Of a DNA stretch of 64,000 nt, positions 18,330 through 29,641 are shown piece after piece (the first letter of the stretch is position 1; each line of letters opens with the position of its first letter). The position numbers and the translations under genes were made by a program. Source of the DNA: Streptomyces griseochromogenes (GTDB lineage: Bacteria; Actinomycetota; Actinomycetes; Streptomycetales; Streptomycetaceae). The notes under the pieces were generated by a model. The model was not told where the DNA came from. It ran no database searches and worked only from the letters and a program-made list of their open reading frames with translations. The DNA lies in assembly GCF_001542625.1 (NCBI RefSeq), contig NZ_CP016279.1, positions 7,936,001-8,000,000 on the forward strand, written 5' to 3'.

Positions 18330-18366
18330 GCTGCCCGCGCAGTTTCCCGCGCCCCTTACGGGGCGC
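18330..18366. repeat. Intergenic repeat with perfect terminator-like hairpin downstream of argH
   Basis: The sequence GCGCAGTTTCCCGCGCCCC leads into a perfect hairpin GCGCCCC-TTAC-GGGGCGC (18349-18366). It is a member of the same Streptomyces element family seen at about 57572 and 63494. It lies just after the argH stop and probably ends argGH transcription. Confidence 0.6.
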
Positions 18367-18371
18367 CGCCC

Positions 18372-21102
<2,731 letters not shown>

Positions 21103-21130
21103 GGGTTTCTCCTCACGCTGCGTTCACTGA

Positions 21131-21167
21131 CATGCATGAGTATGCAGAACTCTGCATGATTCGTCAA
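21131..21167 (-). promoter_or_regulatory. argG promoter with overlapping ARG box
   Basis: On the minus strand TTGACG (21167-21162), a 17-nt spacer and CATACT (21144-21139) form a good vegetative promoter. The spacer and -10 region contain the palindrome-rich sequence ATCATGCAGAGTTCTGCATA and then CTCATGCATG, matching the tandem ARG-box style of Streptomyces ArgR sites. ArgR bound here would block RNA polymerase. Confidence 0.75.
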
Positions 21168-21269
21168 TCGCCCTCCGGTCGGGACGGAGATTCCGCGGTG
21201 TCGGGTCCAGACCTACAGGTCCGACATTTCCTTAGACGGGCGAACGGCTTTCGTCGATAATCGTTAGAC

Positions 21270-21857
21270 ATGGGAAAGATCTATGAGCGCATAGACGGCA
21301 GGCTCCGGACGTTCATCGAGGAGCAGCCCCTCTTCTTCACCGCGACCGCGCCGCTCTCCGGCGACGGTACGGTCAACCTCTCCCCCAAGGGCCTCAAGGG
21401 CTCCTTCGCCGTGCTCGACGAACTCACCGTGGCGTACCTCGACTTCGCCGGGTCCAACGCCGAGACCATCGCGCACCTGCGGGAGAACGGGCGGATCACC
21501 CTCATGTGGTGCGCCTTCCAGGGGCCGCCGAACATCGTGCGGGTGCACGGCCGGGGCGAGCCGGTCTTCCGGGACGACCCGCGCTTCAGGGAGCTGCTCT
21601 CCCACTTCCCGGACATCGACCCGAGCCCGCACGGCCTGCGCGCGATCATCGTGGTCCACACCGAACTGGTGCGGGACACCTGCGGCTACGCGGTCCCCTA
21701 CATGGCCTACGAGGAGGACCGCGACCTGCACGGCAAGCGCTTCGCGCGCGAGGACGACACCTCGCTGAGCACGTACTTCACGAAGAAGGAGCATGTCGCG
21801 GCGAGCCTGGATGGACTACCCGGGCTGCCGTTGCCGCTGCCGCCCTCTAGCTTCTGA
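21270..21857 (+). CDS. Pyridoxamine 5'-phosphate oxidase-like FMN-binding split-barrel protein
   Basis: The 195-residue protein belongs to the PPOx-like split-barrel group that binds FMN or F420. The N-terminal half (FFTATAPLSGDGTVNLSPKG) is typical of this group. The C-terminus ends in a proline/leucine-rich tail (LPGLPLPLPPSSF). The role is unknown; such proteins often reduce small molecules or handle flavin. It diverges from argG and precedes the L,D-transpeptidase by three bases, so the two may share a transcript. Confidence 0.78.
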   Translation: MGKIYERIDGRLRTFIEEQPLFFTATAPLSGDGTVNLSPKGLKGSFAVLDELTVAYLDFAGSNAETIAHLRENGRITLMWCAFQGPPNIVRVHGRGEPVFRDDPRFRELLSHFPDIDPSPHGLRAIIVVHTELVRDTCGYAVPYMAYEEDRDLHGKRFAREDDTSLSTYFTKKEHVAASLDGLPGLPLPLPPSSF

Positions 21858-21860
21858 GTC

Positions 21861-22562
21861 ATGCGCCCCGTTGTCGCCCTCGCCCTCGTGTCCGCGTCCG
21901 TCTGCCTGCTCGGTGCCGCGCCCGGTCGCGAGCCCGACCCGTTGCCCGCGCGGATGGCGGACACCGGGGGCGGTACCCAGCTGATCACCGCCGAGGCCCC
22001 GGCCACCGACGCGACGTCGGGGACTCTCACCTGGTGGGACCTGCGGGACGGGCAGTGGGTCGAGGCCGGCTCCGCACCGGCGCGGTTCGGGGCGAACGGG
22101 CTGGTGGAGGGGGGTACGCGCAAGCAGGGGACGAACACGACGCCGACCGGGCTGTACGACCTTCCGTTCGGGTTCGGGATCAAGGCGGCGCCCAGCGGGA
22201 CGCGCGTCGAGTACCGGACGGTGAAAGAGAGTTCCTGGTGGTGCGAGGACAACAACTCCTCGGCGTACAACCGGTGGGTGGACCCGCTGCCCGCCGACTG
22301 CCGTGCCACCGAGTCCGAGCAGATGTTCTCCTACACGGATCAGTATGCGTACGGGCTCGTCATCGGGTTCAACTACGAACGGCCGGTGCACGGGCACGGA
22401 GCCGGGATCTTCCTGCACGTCAACGGGAAGGCGGCCACGGCCGGTTGTGTGTCGGTACCGGAGGACGCGATGCGCGCCGTCCTCGCGTGGGCCGACCCGG
22501 CGGCCAAGCCGCACATCGCGATCGGAACGGCGAGCGGAGCGACGGCGACGACGCGCTACTGA
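21861..22562 (+). CDS. Secreted L,D-transpeptidase (YkuD fold)
   Basis: The 233-residue protein has an N-terminal signal peptide (hydrophobic VVALALVSASVCLLGAA). The catalytic region HVNGKAATAGCVSV matches the HX(n)[S/T]xGC motif with the nucleophilic cysteine. L,D-transpeptidases make 3-3 cross-links in peptidoglycan or attach proteins to it, which would place the enzyme in the cell wall. The sequence is compact, with no LysM or Ig-like domain. The start is ATG 21861, right after the PPOx gene. Confidence 0.82.
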   Translation: MRPVVALALVSASVCLLGAAPGREPDPLPARMADTGGGTQLITAEAPATDATSGTLTWWDLRDGQWVEAGSAPARFGANGLVEGGTRKQGTNTTPTGLYDLPFGFGIKAAPSGTRVEYRTVKESSWWCEDNNSSAYNRWVDPLPADCRATESEQMFSYTDQYAYGLVIGFNYERPVHGHGAGIFLHVNGKAATAGCVSVPEDAMRAVLAWADPAAKPHIAIGTASGATATTRY

Positions 22563-22577
22563 CGGTCTCGCGGCTCG

Positions 22578-23235
22578 GTGGCCGCCAGGTGGGAGCCGGC
22601 GCTCTCCGACGCCGAGAACGAGCTGGGACGGTGGACGGATCGCCTCCGCCTGGCGTTCCGCCGGCGCTACGACGGGTCCTGCGAGGCGGGTTGCGTCGTG
22701 CGGATTGGGTCTCCGAGACCTGTCGTATGTACAACGGCTGCGGGCGGACCGGAAGAAGCCGGCCCACGCGGCCGAAGTCCGGGCCGGGCCGAGGGCAGCG
22801 CCCTTCTCGACCGGGCACAAGACGACATCGAAGAGGAGTGGACCGACCCCCCGCGGTGGAAGGCCCTTACGGCCGAGGATCTCGCGGCCTACGCCCTGTC
22901 CCAGCGGGTGAGCGCACTGTCCGCGTACCAACTCCTCGCACCCTTGCGGGAACTGGGCGCTCTCATCCCCGAACTCACCCCCTCCGAAGTGACCCGCCTC
23001 CCCTCCGGGATCCCGGACGCCCGGGACCTCGTCGCCCTCAATGCCGAGCACCGCGTCTCCGCCCCGGGGGCCGGTGGGCGCGGCGCACATACGGTTCGCG
23101 GCGCATGCCGTCGACGCGGACGAGGAGTGGGTGCGGGAGCGGCTCGCGTTGTACGCGGAGTTCTTCCGGCTGGAACCGTCCGGAACGGTGACGACCGTCC
23201 CGGCGGCTACCGGGCGGCCGGCAGCCGGACCGTGA
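22578..23235 (+). pseudogene. Frame-disrupted hypothetical gene
   Basis: Protein-like coding sequence runs across three frame changes. Frame A from GTG 22578 encodes a stretch ending DGSCEAGC. Around 22695 the plausible reading moves to the frame giving LRDLSYVQRLRADRKKPAH. Around 22785 it returns to frame A (LLDRAQDDIEEEWTDPPRW, then LSAYQLLAPLRELG). Near the G/C run at 23070-23085 it moves to the frame giving IRFAAHAVDADEEWVRERL and stops at 23235. The acidic, helical composition looks like one soluble protein of about 215 residues. It is either a decayed gene or one hit by indel errors in GC homopolymers. Function unknown. Its end overlaps the histidine kinase gene by 29 bp. Confidence 0.55.
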
Positions 23236-24676
23236 ACGTCGTCGACCCGGGCTCGCTCCGCAGGCCCACGCTCCCCCCGTGCGCCTCCACCACGCCCGCC
23301 ACGATCGACAGCCCCAGCCCGGCACCGCCGCCGGAGGCGTCCGCCCGGCGGCGGTGTTCCGCCCGGGTGAAGCGTTCGAAGGCGCCCGGCTGGACGTCCT
23401 CGGGGATGCCGGGACCGTCGTCGTGGACCAAAAGGCGGGCCGAACCGTCCTCGGTCGCCAGGGTCACCGTCACCTTGGTGCCGACGGGCGTGTGCAAACG
23501 CGCGTTCGCCAACAGGTTGGCCAACACCTGTTGGAGGCGGTGGGCGTCGCCCGGGACCGTCACCGGGTCCTCGGGCAGGTCGAGGGTCCAGCCGTGCTCG
23601 GGGCCCGCGGCACGGGCGTCGGTGACCGCGTCCAGGACCAGGTGCGTCAGGTCGACCGGCCGGCTCTCCAGCGGGCGGCCCGCGTCGAGCCGGGCCAGCA
23701 GGAGCAGGTCGTCGACCATCTCGCCCATGCGGGAGGACTCGGCGGCGATGCGCTCCAGGGCGCGGTTCACCTCCGGCGGCACCGGGCCGGGGTGGAGCAG
23801 GGCCAGTTCCGCGTGTCCGCGGACCGAGGCGACCGGGGTGCGCAGCTCGTGGCTGGCGTCGGCGGCGAAGCGGCGCAGCCGCTCCTCACTGGCGTGGCGC
23901 TTGGTCAGGGCGTCCTCGACATGGCCCAGCATGCGGTTGAAGGCCGCCGCCACCCGGCCGACCTCGCTGCGGGCGTCGGGTTCCGGGGCGCGGGGCGGCA
24001 GGGCCACCTCGCCGCTGGCCAGGGGGAGCTCGCTGACCCGGGTGGCGGTGGCCGCGACCCTGCTGAGCGGCCGTAGCGACCAGCGGACCCAGAAGGCCCC
24101 CGCCACGCCGGTCACCACCAGGGCCAGGCCGAAGACGACGGCGGCCACCAGTTCGAGGCGGCGGACGGTCGCCTGCACGGGCTCCAGCGGGAGGCCGACG
24201 ATCAGGACGTCCCCGTCCCGGCCCGGGGAGGCGACGACCCGGTAGTCGTCCAGGGCGGAGAGGCCGATGGTGTGGGGCCTGCCGTCGGCCCGCACACCGG
24301 CCAGCCGCTTGCGGTCCGCGGCGGACAGGTCGACGTTCAGCTCCGCGGACGGGTCGCCGGAGCGGATGAGGCCCTTGTTGGTGACGGCGCCGTTCAGCAG
24401 GCGGGCGCCGAAGGTGCCGGTGGCCAGGCGGCGGGTGTCGCCGTGTTCGTCGCCGTCGTGATCGTCGGGCACCGACCCGTTGTGCTCCAGGCTCTCCGGG
24501 AACCGGGTGCCGACCTGGACGAGCTGTTCGTCGAGGCGCTGGGTGAGGAAGCCGTTCAGTTCGACGACCGCGGCGAGTCCCACGGCCGCGCAGCTCACCG
24601 CGAGCAGGACCACCAGGCCGAAGGTGAGGCGGGCGCGCAGCGTGCGGGGCCGGGGCAGGCGTCGTACGGGACTCAC
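23207..24676 (-). CDS. Two-component sensor histidine kinase
   Basis: The 489-residue membrane kinase has a first helix at about residues 18-40, an extracytoplasmic sensor region to about 165, a second helix, a HAMP domain, a HisKA domain with the phosphorylated His in ASHELRTP, and an HATPase domain (VLANLLANARLHTP, HDDGPGIPE). The sensor loop holds the acidic/His patch DDHDGDEHGD at residues 71-80, which could bind a metal. Its ATG overlaps the response-regulator stop as ATGA. The pair diverges from the flavocytochrome operon and probably controls it. Confidence 0.93.
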   Translation of the reverse strand: MSPVRRLPRPRTLRARLTFGLVVLLAVSCAAVGLAAVVELNGFLTQRLDEQLVQVGTRFPESLEHNGSVPDDHDGDEHGDTRRLATGTFGARLLNGAVTNKGLIRSGDPSAELNVDLSAADRKRLAGVRADGRPHTIGLSALDDYRVVASPGRDGDVLIVGLPLEPVQATVRRLELVAAVVFGLALVVTGVAGAFWVRWSLRPLSRVAATATRVSELPLASGEVALPPRAPEPDARSEVGRVAAAFNRMLGHVEDALTKRHASEERLRRFAADASHELRTPVASVRGHAELALLHPGPVPPEVNRALERIAAESSRMGEMVDDLLLLARLDAGRPLESRPVDLTHLVLDAVTDARAAGPEHGWTLDLPEDPVTVPGDAHRLQQVLANLLANARLHTPVGTKVTVTLATEDGSARLLVHDDGPGIPEDVQPGAFERFTRAEHRRRADASGGGAGLGLSIVAGVVEAHGGSVGLRSEPGSTTFTVRLPAAR

Positions 24677-25413
24677 CTGGACACCGGCTTCAGGACGTAG
24701 CCCGCGCCGCGCACCGTGTGGATCATGGGTTCGCGGCCCGCGTCCACCTTCTTGCGCAGGTAGGAGATGTACAGCTCGACCACATGGGCCCGGCCGCCGA
24801 AGTCGTAGGACCAGACCCGGTCGAGGATCTGGGCCTTGCTGAGGACGCGGCGCGGGTTGCGCATGAGGAAGCGGAGGAGTTCGAACTCGGTCGGTGAGAG
24901 TTCGATCAGCTCGCCGGCCCGGGTCACCTCGCGGGCCTCCTCGTCCATGACCAGGTCGCCCACGGTCAGCCGCGGCCCCTCCTCCTGCTGCCGGGCCATG
25001 CCCGCGCGACGCAGCAGTCCGCGCAGCCGGGCGACGACCTCCTCCAGGCTGAAGGGCTTGGTGACATAGTCGTCGCCGCCCGCCGTGATGCCGGCGATGC
25101 GGTCCTCGACCGCGTCACGGGCCGTGAGGAAGAGCACACACACGTCCGGCTTCACCTCGTGCAGCCGGCGCAGCACCGCGAAGCCGTCGGTGTCCGGGAG
25201 CATCACGTCCAGGACGACGGCGTCGGGCAGCAGCTCACGCGCGGCCGAGAGCGCGGAGGCGCCGTCGCCGGCCGCGCGCACCTCCCAGCCCTCGTAGCGC
25301 AGGGCGCCGGTGAGCACCTCCGCGAGGTCGGGGTCGTCGTCCACGACGAGGACGCGCAGCGGAGTGCCGTCGGGGCGGGTGACGGCGGGGCGGCCGGAGC
25401 GGGTGGTGTTCAT
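24673..25413 (-). CDS. OmpR-family response regulator
   Basis: The 246-residue protein has a receiver domain (VLVVDDDPDLAEVL, phospho-acceptor Asp in VLDVMLPDTDG, switch Thr in FLTARD, Lys in YVTKPF) and a winged-helix DNA-binding domain (SPTEFELLRFLM to VRGAGYVLKP). ATG 25413 is the working start; an ATG 18 nt upstream is also possible. The two 9-bp direct repeats with an 11-bp period at 25462-25481, between this gene and the divergent operon, are a candidate binding site. Confidence 0.93.
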   Translation of the reverse strand: MNTTRSGRPAVTRPDGTPLRVLVVDDDPDLAEVLTGALRYEGWEVRAAGDGASALSAARELLPDAVVLDVMLPDTDGFAVLRRLHEVKPDVCVLFLTARDAVEDRIAGITAGGDDYVTKPFSLEEVVARLRGLLRRAGMARQQEEGPRLTVGDLVMDEEAREVTRAGELIELSPTEFELLRFLMRNPRRVLSKAQILDRVWSYDFGGRAHVVELYISYLRKKVDAGREPMIHTVRGAGYVLKPVSR

Positions 25414-25461
25414 CGCATCTACCAGCATCGCTCGTGCCGCGGGTGGCGGGCCGCCCGGGCA

Positions 25462-25481
25462 CCTCTGAGTTTCCTCTGAGT
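25462..25481. promoter_or_regulatory. Direct-repeat site, likely bound by the adjacent response regulator
   Basis: CCTCTGAGT occurs twice, at 25462 and 25473, exactly 11 bp (about one helical turn) apart. A weaker third half (CCCTGAGAG) follows at about 25510. This geometry is normal for tandem OmpR-type dimers. The site lies between the regulator gene and the flavocytochrome operon. Confidence 0.6.
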
Positions 25482-25567
25482 CGGCCGGGCGGGGCGGCCG
25501 CTCAAAGGTCCCTGAGAGCTTCGGCACGCACAGTGGCCGGGTACGGCAGACGAAGGGACGGCCATTC

Positions 25568-26914
25568 ATGACCACCGTGGACTCGAGCCCGGCGGCCCCG
25601 CCTCGGCCCGCACGGCGCTCCCCCGCCGGCCTGGTGCTCGCAGTGCTGTGGGCGGGGGCGGCGGCCGTGGTCGCGCTCTGGTGGGCGGACACGGGGTCCG
25701 TGGTCGCCGCGGCGGGCTGGCTGACCGGGGCCGGGCGCATCGCCGGACTGCTGTGCGGGTACGCCTGCGCGGTGCTGGTCGGCCTGATGGCGCGGGTGCC
25801 GCTGCTGGAGGCGCGGATCGGATCGGACCGGGTGGCGCGCTGGCACGCGATGGCCGGCCGGTACACGGTCTGCCTGCTGCTCGCGCACATCGTGCTGATC
25901 CTGGCCGGGTACGCCGCCCAGGACCGGGTCTCGCCGTGGCACGAGGCGGTCACCGTCGTCCTGGACTACCCGGAGATGCTCAAGGCGACCGCCGGCACGC
26001 TGCTCCTGCTCGCGGTCGGTGTCACCTCGGCGCGGGCCGTGCGCCGCCGGACCAGCTACGAGTTCTGGTACTACGTCCACCTCTTCACGTACGCGGCCGT
26101 CTTCCTGGCCTTCGGGCACCAGGTGGCCCTCGGCGACCAGTTCAGCGGCGATCCGGCGGCCACCGCCGTGTGGTACGCGCTGTACCTGGGCGTGGCCGCC
26201 CTGGTGGTGTGGTTCCGGATCCTCGTGCCGGTCCGGCTGAACCTGCGGCACCGGCTGCGTGTGGAGTCGGTGCACCCGGAGGCGCCGGGCGTGTACTCGG
26301 TCGTCGTACGCGGGCTGCGCCTGGACGAACTGGGCGCGCGGCCGGGGCAGTTCTTGCGCTGGCGGTTCCTCGGCGAGGGCATGGGCTGGACGTCGACGCC
26401 GTACTCCCTGTCGGCGCCGCCGCGCCCGGACCTGCTGCGGATCACCGTCAAGGCGCTCGGCGACCACAGCGCGGCCGTCGCGCTGCTGCGGCCGGGCACC
26501 CGGGTGTGGGCGGAGGGACCGTACGGCTCCCTGACCGCCGACCGGGCCGGCGGCCACCGGTCCCTGCTGATCGCGGCCGGCGTCGGCATCACCCCGCTGC
26601 GCGCGCTGTTCGAGACGCTGCCCGGCGAGGTCACCCTGCTCTACCGGGCGCGCGGCGCGGAGCACCTGGCGCTGGGCGGCGAGCTGGAGGCGATCGCCGG
26701 ATGGCGGGGCGCGCGGGTGCTGTACGCGCTCGACGGGCCGCGCGGGGAGCGGCCGGGCATCACGGCACAGTCGCTGCGCGCGACGTTCCCGGGGCTCGCG
26801 GGCCACGACGTGTACCTCTGCGGCCCGCACGGCTTCGCCCAGGACGTGTACGGGGCGCTGCGGGCGGCCGGGGTGCCGGACCGTCGTATCCACCACGAGT
26901 CGTTCGAGCTGTGA
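25568..26914 (+). CDS. Ferric-reductase-like transmembrane flavocytochrome (copy 1)
   Basis: The 448-residue protein combines a six-helix ferric-reductase-type heme domain with a cytoplasmic ferredoxin-reductase domain. His93/His107 and His171/His184 are spaced to ligate two stacked b hemes. The FAD site is TSTPYSLS and the NAD(P)H site is AAGVGITPLRALF, ending CGPHGF and the aromatic/acidic tail ESFEL. It should move electrons from cytosolic NAD(P)H across the membrane. The likely acceptors are the FMN-binding proteins encoded next, the first of which overlaps or abuts its stop. AAGGGACGG precedes ATG 25568. Confidence 0.9.
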   Translation: MTTVDSSPAAPPRPARRSPAGLVLAVLWAGAAAVVALWWADTGSVVAAAGWLTGAGRIAGLLCGYACAVLVGLMARVPLLEARIGSDRVARWHAMAGRYTVCLLLAHIVLILAGYAAQDRVSPWHEAVTVVLDYPEMLKATAGTLLLLAVGVTSARAVRRRTSYEFWYYVHLFTYAAVFLAFGHQVALGDQFSGDPAATAVWYALYLGVAALVVWFRILVPVRLNLRHRLRVESVHPEAPGVYSVVVRGLRLDELGARPGQFLRWRFLGEGMGWTSTPYSLSAPPRPDLLRITVKALGDHSAAVALLRPGTRVWAEGPYGSLTADRAGGHRSLLIAAGVGITPLRALFETLPGEVTLLYRARGAEHLALGGELEAIAGWRGARVLYALDGPRGERPGITAQSLRATFPGLAGHDVYLCGPHGFAQDVYGALRAAGVPDRRIHHESFEL

Positions 26915-26922
26915 GGCTTTCT

Positions 26923-27372
26923 GTGCACGCGTTGAAGAAGAATCGTCCCCTCCGCCGCATCGTGCTGGCGAGTGCCGCCACCGTCTCGGGGATGGTGCTG
27001 CTGCTGTCGCTGAAGCCGCACACGAATTCCGTGGTGGCGGCGAGCGCCGAGTCGCACGCGCCGTCGAGCGGTTCGAGCACGGCACCGGGCACCGGCACGA
27101 GGACCGTCACCGGCGACACCGTCCAGACGCGGTGGGGACCGGTCCGGGTGCGGGTCACGATCGAGGGCGGAAGGCTCACCGACGTCACCGCGCTCAGCTA
27201 CCCGCAGGACAACCCGCGCGACCAGGAGATCAGCGGCTACGCCCTCCCCCAGCTGCGGAGCGAGGCGCTGGCCGCCCAGAGCGCGCGGATCGACACGGTC
27301 TCCGGAGCCACGTACACCAGTGGCGGCTACCGCCGGTCGCTGCAGTCCGCGCTGGACTCCGCGGGCCTCTGA
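26923..27372 (+). CDS. Membrane-anchored FMN-binding protein, single domain
   Basis: The 149-residue protein has a twin-arginine-containing N-terminal helix (LRRIVLASAATVSGMVLLLSL), a Ser/Thr-rich linker and one FMN-binding domain. The DTVSGAT motif ends at Thr130, the residue expected to carry FMN through a phosphoester bond made by ApbE. The domain lies outside the membrane. GTG 26923 is chosen because GAGG precedes it by six bases; a GTG at 26911 overlaps the upstream stop as GTGA. It probably accepts electrons from the flavocytochrome before it. Confidence 0.87.
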   Translation: MHALKKNRPLRRIVLASAATVSGMVLLLSLKPHTNSVVAASAESHAPSSGSSTAPGTGTRTVTGDTVQTRWGPVRVRVTIEGGRLTDVTALSYPQDNPRDQEISGYALPQLRSEALAAQSARIDTVSGATYTSGGYRRSLQSALDSAGL

Positions 27373-27431
27373 ACACTCAGCGCATGCGCCACGTATCTCT
27401 GGGCCAAGGGTCAAGTCCCCACGGAGGAACC

Positions 27432-28814
27432 GTGACCACCACGCTCGCAGGCGGACGTGCCGCCCGCCGCCAGACGATGCGCCGCATCCGCCCGCGCCGC
27501 TCCCCGGCCGTACCGCTGCTGCTCGCGGTCTGGGCGGGCGCGGTGGCCGTGCTGTGGCTCTGGTGGCACAACACCCCGTCCATCGCCGACGACAACGGCA
27601 AGATCCTCAACGCGGGCCGGATCACCGGTCTGCTGGCCGGCTACCTGATGGCGCTGGTCGTGCTCCAGATGGCGCGCGTACCGGCGCTGGAACGCCGCGT
27701 CGGCTCCGACCGGGTGGCTCGCTGGCACGCGATGAGCGGCCGTTACACGCTCTGTCTGGTCCTGGCGCACGTCTTCCTCACCATGTGGGGGTACGCGCTG
27801 CAGGCCGGCAAGTCGCTCGGCGACATCGTGCAGCAGACCATCGACTCCATCAACCAGCTGCCGGACATGGGCAAGGCCGCCATCGGCATGGCCCTGTTCC
27901 TGCTCATCGGCCTGACGTCGATCGGCCCGGTCCGCCGCCGGCTGCCGTACGACACCTGGTACCACGTCCACCTGCTCACGTACGCGGCGGTGTTCCTGAC
28001 GTTCTGGCACCAGATCACCACCGGCAACGACTTCGCGGTCGAGCCCACCGCCAAGACCTTCTGGTACGTGCTGTACGGGTCGGTCACCGCGCTGGTGCTC
28101 TGGTACCGGATCCTCACCCCGATCCGGCTGAACCTCCGTCACCGCATGCGGGTGGAAGCGGTGATCGAGGAGACGCCGGGCATCGTGTCGGTGCTGATCG
28201 GCGGGCGGAAGCTGCACCGGATGGGCGCGGAGGCGGGGCAGTTCTTCCGCTGGCGGTTCCTCGCCCCGGGAATGCGGTTCAGCTCGCACCCGTACTCGCT
28301 GTCGGCGGCGCCCCGCCCCGACATGCTGCGGATCACGGTGAAGGCGATCGGCGACCACAGCGAGCGGCTGCGCGAGCTGACGCCCGGCACCCGGGTGTGG
28401 GCGGAGGGCCCGTACGGCGCGCTGACCGCGCAGCGGCGCAGCGCGGGGAAGGTGCTGCTGGTCGCGGGCGGGGTCGGCATCACGCCGATGCGGGCGCTGT
28501 TCGAGACGCTGCCCGGGGCGGCCGGTGACATCACCCTGCTGTACCGGGCCAACACCACCCAGGACCTGGCGCTGTGGGACGAGCTGGCCGCGATCGCCAA
28601 GGAGCGGGGCGCCCGGCTGATGTACGCGGTCAACAGCCCCGAGGGCGAGCGTCCGGACATCTCCGCGGAGAACCTCCAGCGGAAGATCCCGGACATCGAT
28701 CGCCACGATGTGTTCATGTGCGGCCCGCCCGGGTTCGCGCAGTCGGTGTTCGAGGCACTGCGCGACGCGGGAGTCCCCGCGCGGCGTATCCACCACGAGT
28801 CGTTCGAGATGTGA
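27432..28814 (+). CDS. Ferric-reductase-like transmembrane flavocytochrome (copy 2)
   Basis: The 460-residue paralog of the gene at 25568 has the same architecture. Heme-ligand candidates are His99/His113 and His180/His193, with FAD motif SSHPYSLS, NAD(P)H motif AGGVGITPMRALF, CGPPGF and an ESFEM tail. An extra His178 gives HVH. GTG 27432 has a strong GGAGG upstream. Two flavocytochrome/FMN-protein pairs in tandem suggest an old duplication of the unit, perhaps with different acceptors. Confidence 0.9.
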   Translation: MTTTLAGGRAARRQTMRRIRPRRSPAVPLLLAVWAGAVAVLWLWWHNTPSIADDNGKILNAGRITGLLAGYLMALVVLQMARVPALERRVGSDRVARWHAMSGRYTLCLVLAHVFLTMWGYALQAGKSLGDIVQQTIDSINQLPDMGKAAIGMALFLLIGLTSIGPVRRRLPYDTWYHVHLLTYAAVFLTFWHQITTGNDFAVEPTAKTFWYVLYGSVTALVLWYRILTPIRLNLRHRMRVEAVIEETPGIVSVLIGGRKLHRMGAEAGQFFRWRFLAPGMRFSSHPYSLSAAPRPDMLRITVKAIGDHSERLRELTPGTRVWAEGPYGALTAQRRSAGKVLLVAGGVGITPMRALFETLPGAAGDITLLYRANTTQDLALWDELAAIAKERGARLMYAVNSPEGERPDISAENLQRKIPDIDRHDVFMCGPPGFAQSVFEALRDAGVPARRIHHESFEM

Positions 28815-28831
28815 GCGGGAGCTGCGAAGCG

Positions 28832-29641
28832 ATGAGGAAGAGCCACCCCATTCGGCGCGTCGTGCTGGCCACCGCCGCCACCGTGTCCGGTGTCGTGCTG
28901 CTGCTGTCGCTGAAGCCCGCGTCGGATCCGGCCGCGGCCTCGGCGGCGGGCGCGGCCCCGCAGCAGACCGCGGCGGGGCAGGAGTCGCCGCAGGGCGGTC
29001 AGCAGGGCGGTGGGCAGTCCGCCGGGACGGTGACCGGTGACGCGGCCCAGACCCAGTACGGGACCGTACAGGTACGGCTGACCGTCGCGAACGGGAAGAT
29101 CACCAAGGCGGAGGCGGTGCAGGCGCCCAAGGGCGGCCTCAGCGACCAGAAGACCGCCCTCTCCGTGCCCAAGCTCAACCAGGAGGCCGTCACGGCGCAG
29201 AGTGCGCAGATCGACGCGGTCTCCGGGGCGACGTACACGAGCACGGGGTACAAGAAGTCGCTGCAGTCGGCGCTGGACAAGGTGAAGGCGTCGTCGGCCG
29301 CGTCCGGCGGTTCGTCCTCCGGTTCCGGTTCGTCCTCGGGCGCCGGTTCCTCGTCCGGGTCGGCCCAGGCCCGTACCGTCACCGGCAAGGCCGTCCAGAC
29401 CCAGTACGGCACGGTCCAGGTCCGGATCACGGTCAGCGACGGGAAGATCACCAAGGCGGACGCGGTGCAGGCGCCCAAGGGCGGCCTCAGCGACCAGAAG
29501 ACCGCCCTCTCCGTGCCCAAGCTCAACCAGGAGGCGGTGGCGGCCGGGAACGCGAACATCGACGCGGTCTCCGGGGCCACCTACACCAGCACCGGCTACA
29601 AGCAGTCGCTGCAGTCGGCGCTGGACCAGGCCGGTGGCTGA
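28832..29641 (+). CDS. Membrane-anchored FMN-binding protein with two tandem FMN domains
   Basis: This 269-residue protein has the same RR-containing N-terminal helix as the single-domain paralog, a Gln/Gly-rich linker, and two FMN-binding domains 116 residues apart. Each has DAVSGATYTSTGY, giving predicted covalent FMN at Thr134 and Thr250. A Ser/Gly-rich linker joins the domains. A 74-bp stretch is identical in both (29114-29187 and 29462-29535), so the duplication is young or kept alike by gene conversion. Two flavins in a row would extend electron transfer into the wall space. It overlaps apbE by eight bases. Confidence 0.9.
   Translation: MRKSHPIRRVVLATAATVSGVVLLLSLKPASDPAAASAAGAAPQQTAAGQESPQGGQQGGGQSAGTVTGDAAQTQYGTVQVRLTVANGKITKAEAVQAPKGGLSDQKTALSVPKLNQEAVTAQSAQIDAVSGATYTSTGYKKSLQSALDKVKASSAASGGSSSGSGSSSGAGSSSGSAQARTVTGKAVQTQYGTVQVRITVSDGKITKADAVQAPKGGLSDQKTALSVPKLNQEAVAAGNANIDAVSGATYTSTGYKQSLQSALDQAGG
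29114..29187 (+). repeat. 74-bp exact direct repeat, copy 1 (in FMN domain 1)
   Basis: This stretch, starting GCGGTGCAGGCGCCCAAGGG, is identical base for base to 29462-29535, 348 bp (116 codons) downstream in the same frame. Synonymous sites are identical too, pointing to recent duplication or conversion. Confidence 0.9.
29462..29535 (+). repeat. 74-bp exact direct repeat, copy 2 (in FMN domain 2)
   Basis: This is the second copy of the 29114-29187 repeat. Recombination between the copies would delete one complete FMN domain and leave a single-domain protein in frame. Confidence 0.9.

Noticed and set aside
27132..27431. Longer N-terminus for the second flavocytochrome
   Set aside because: The upstream in-frame extension is Arg-rich antisense-like sequence overlapping the FMN-binding gene; GTG 27432 has a strong ribosome binding site.
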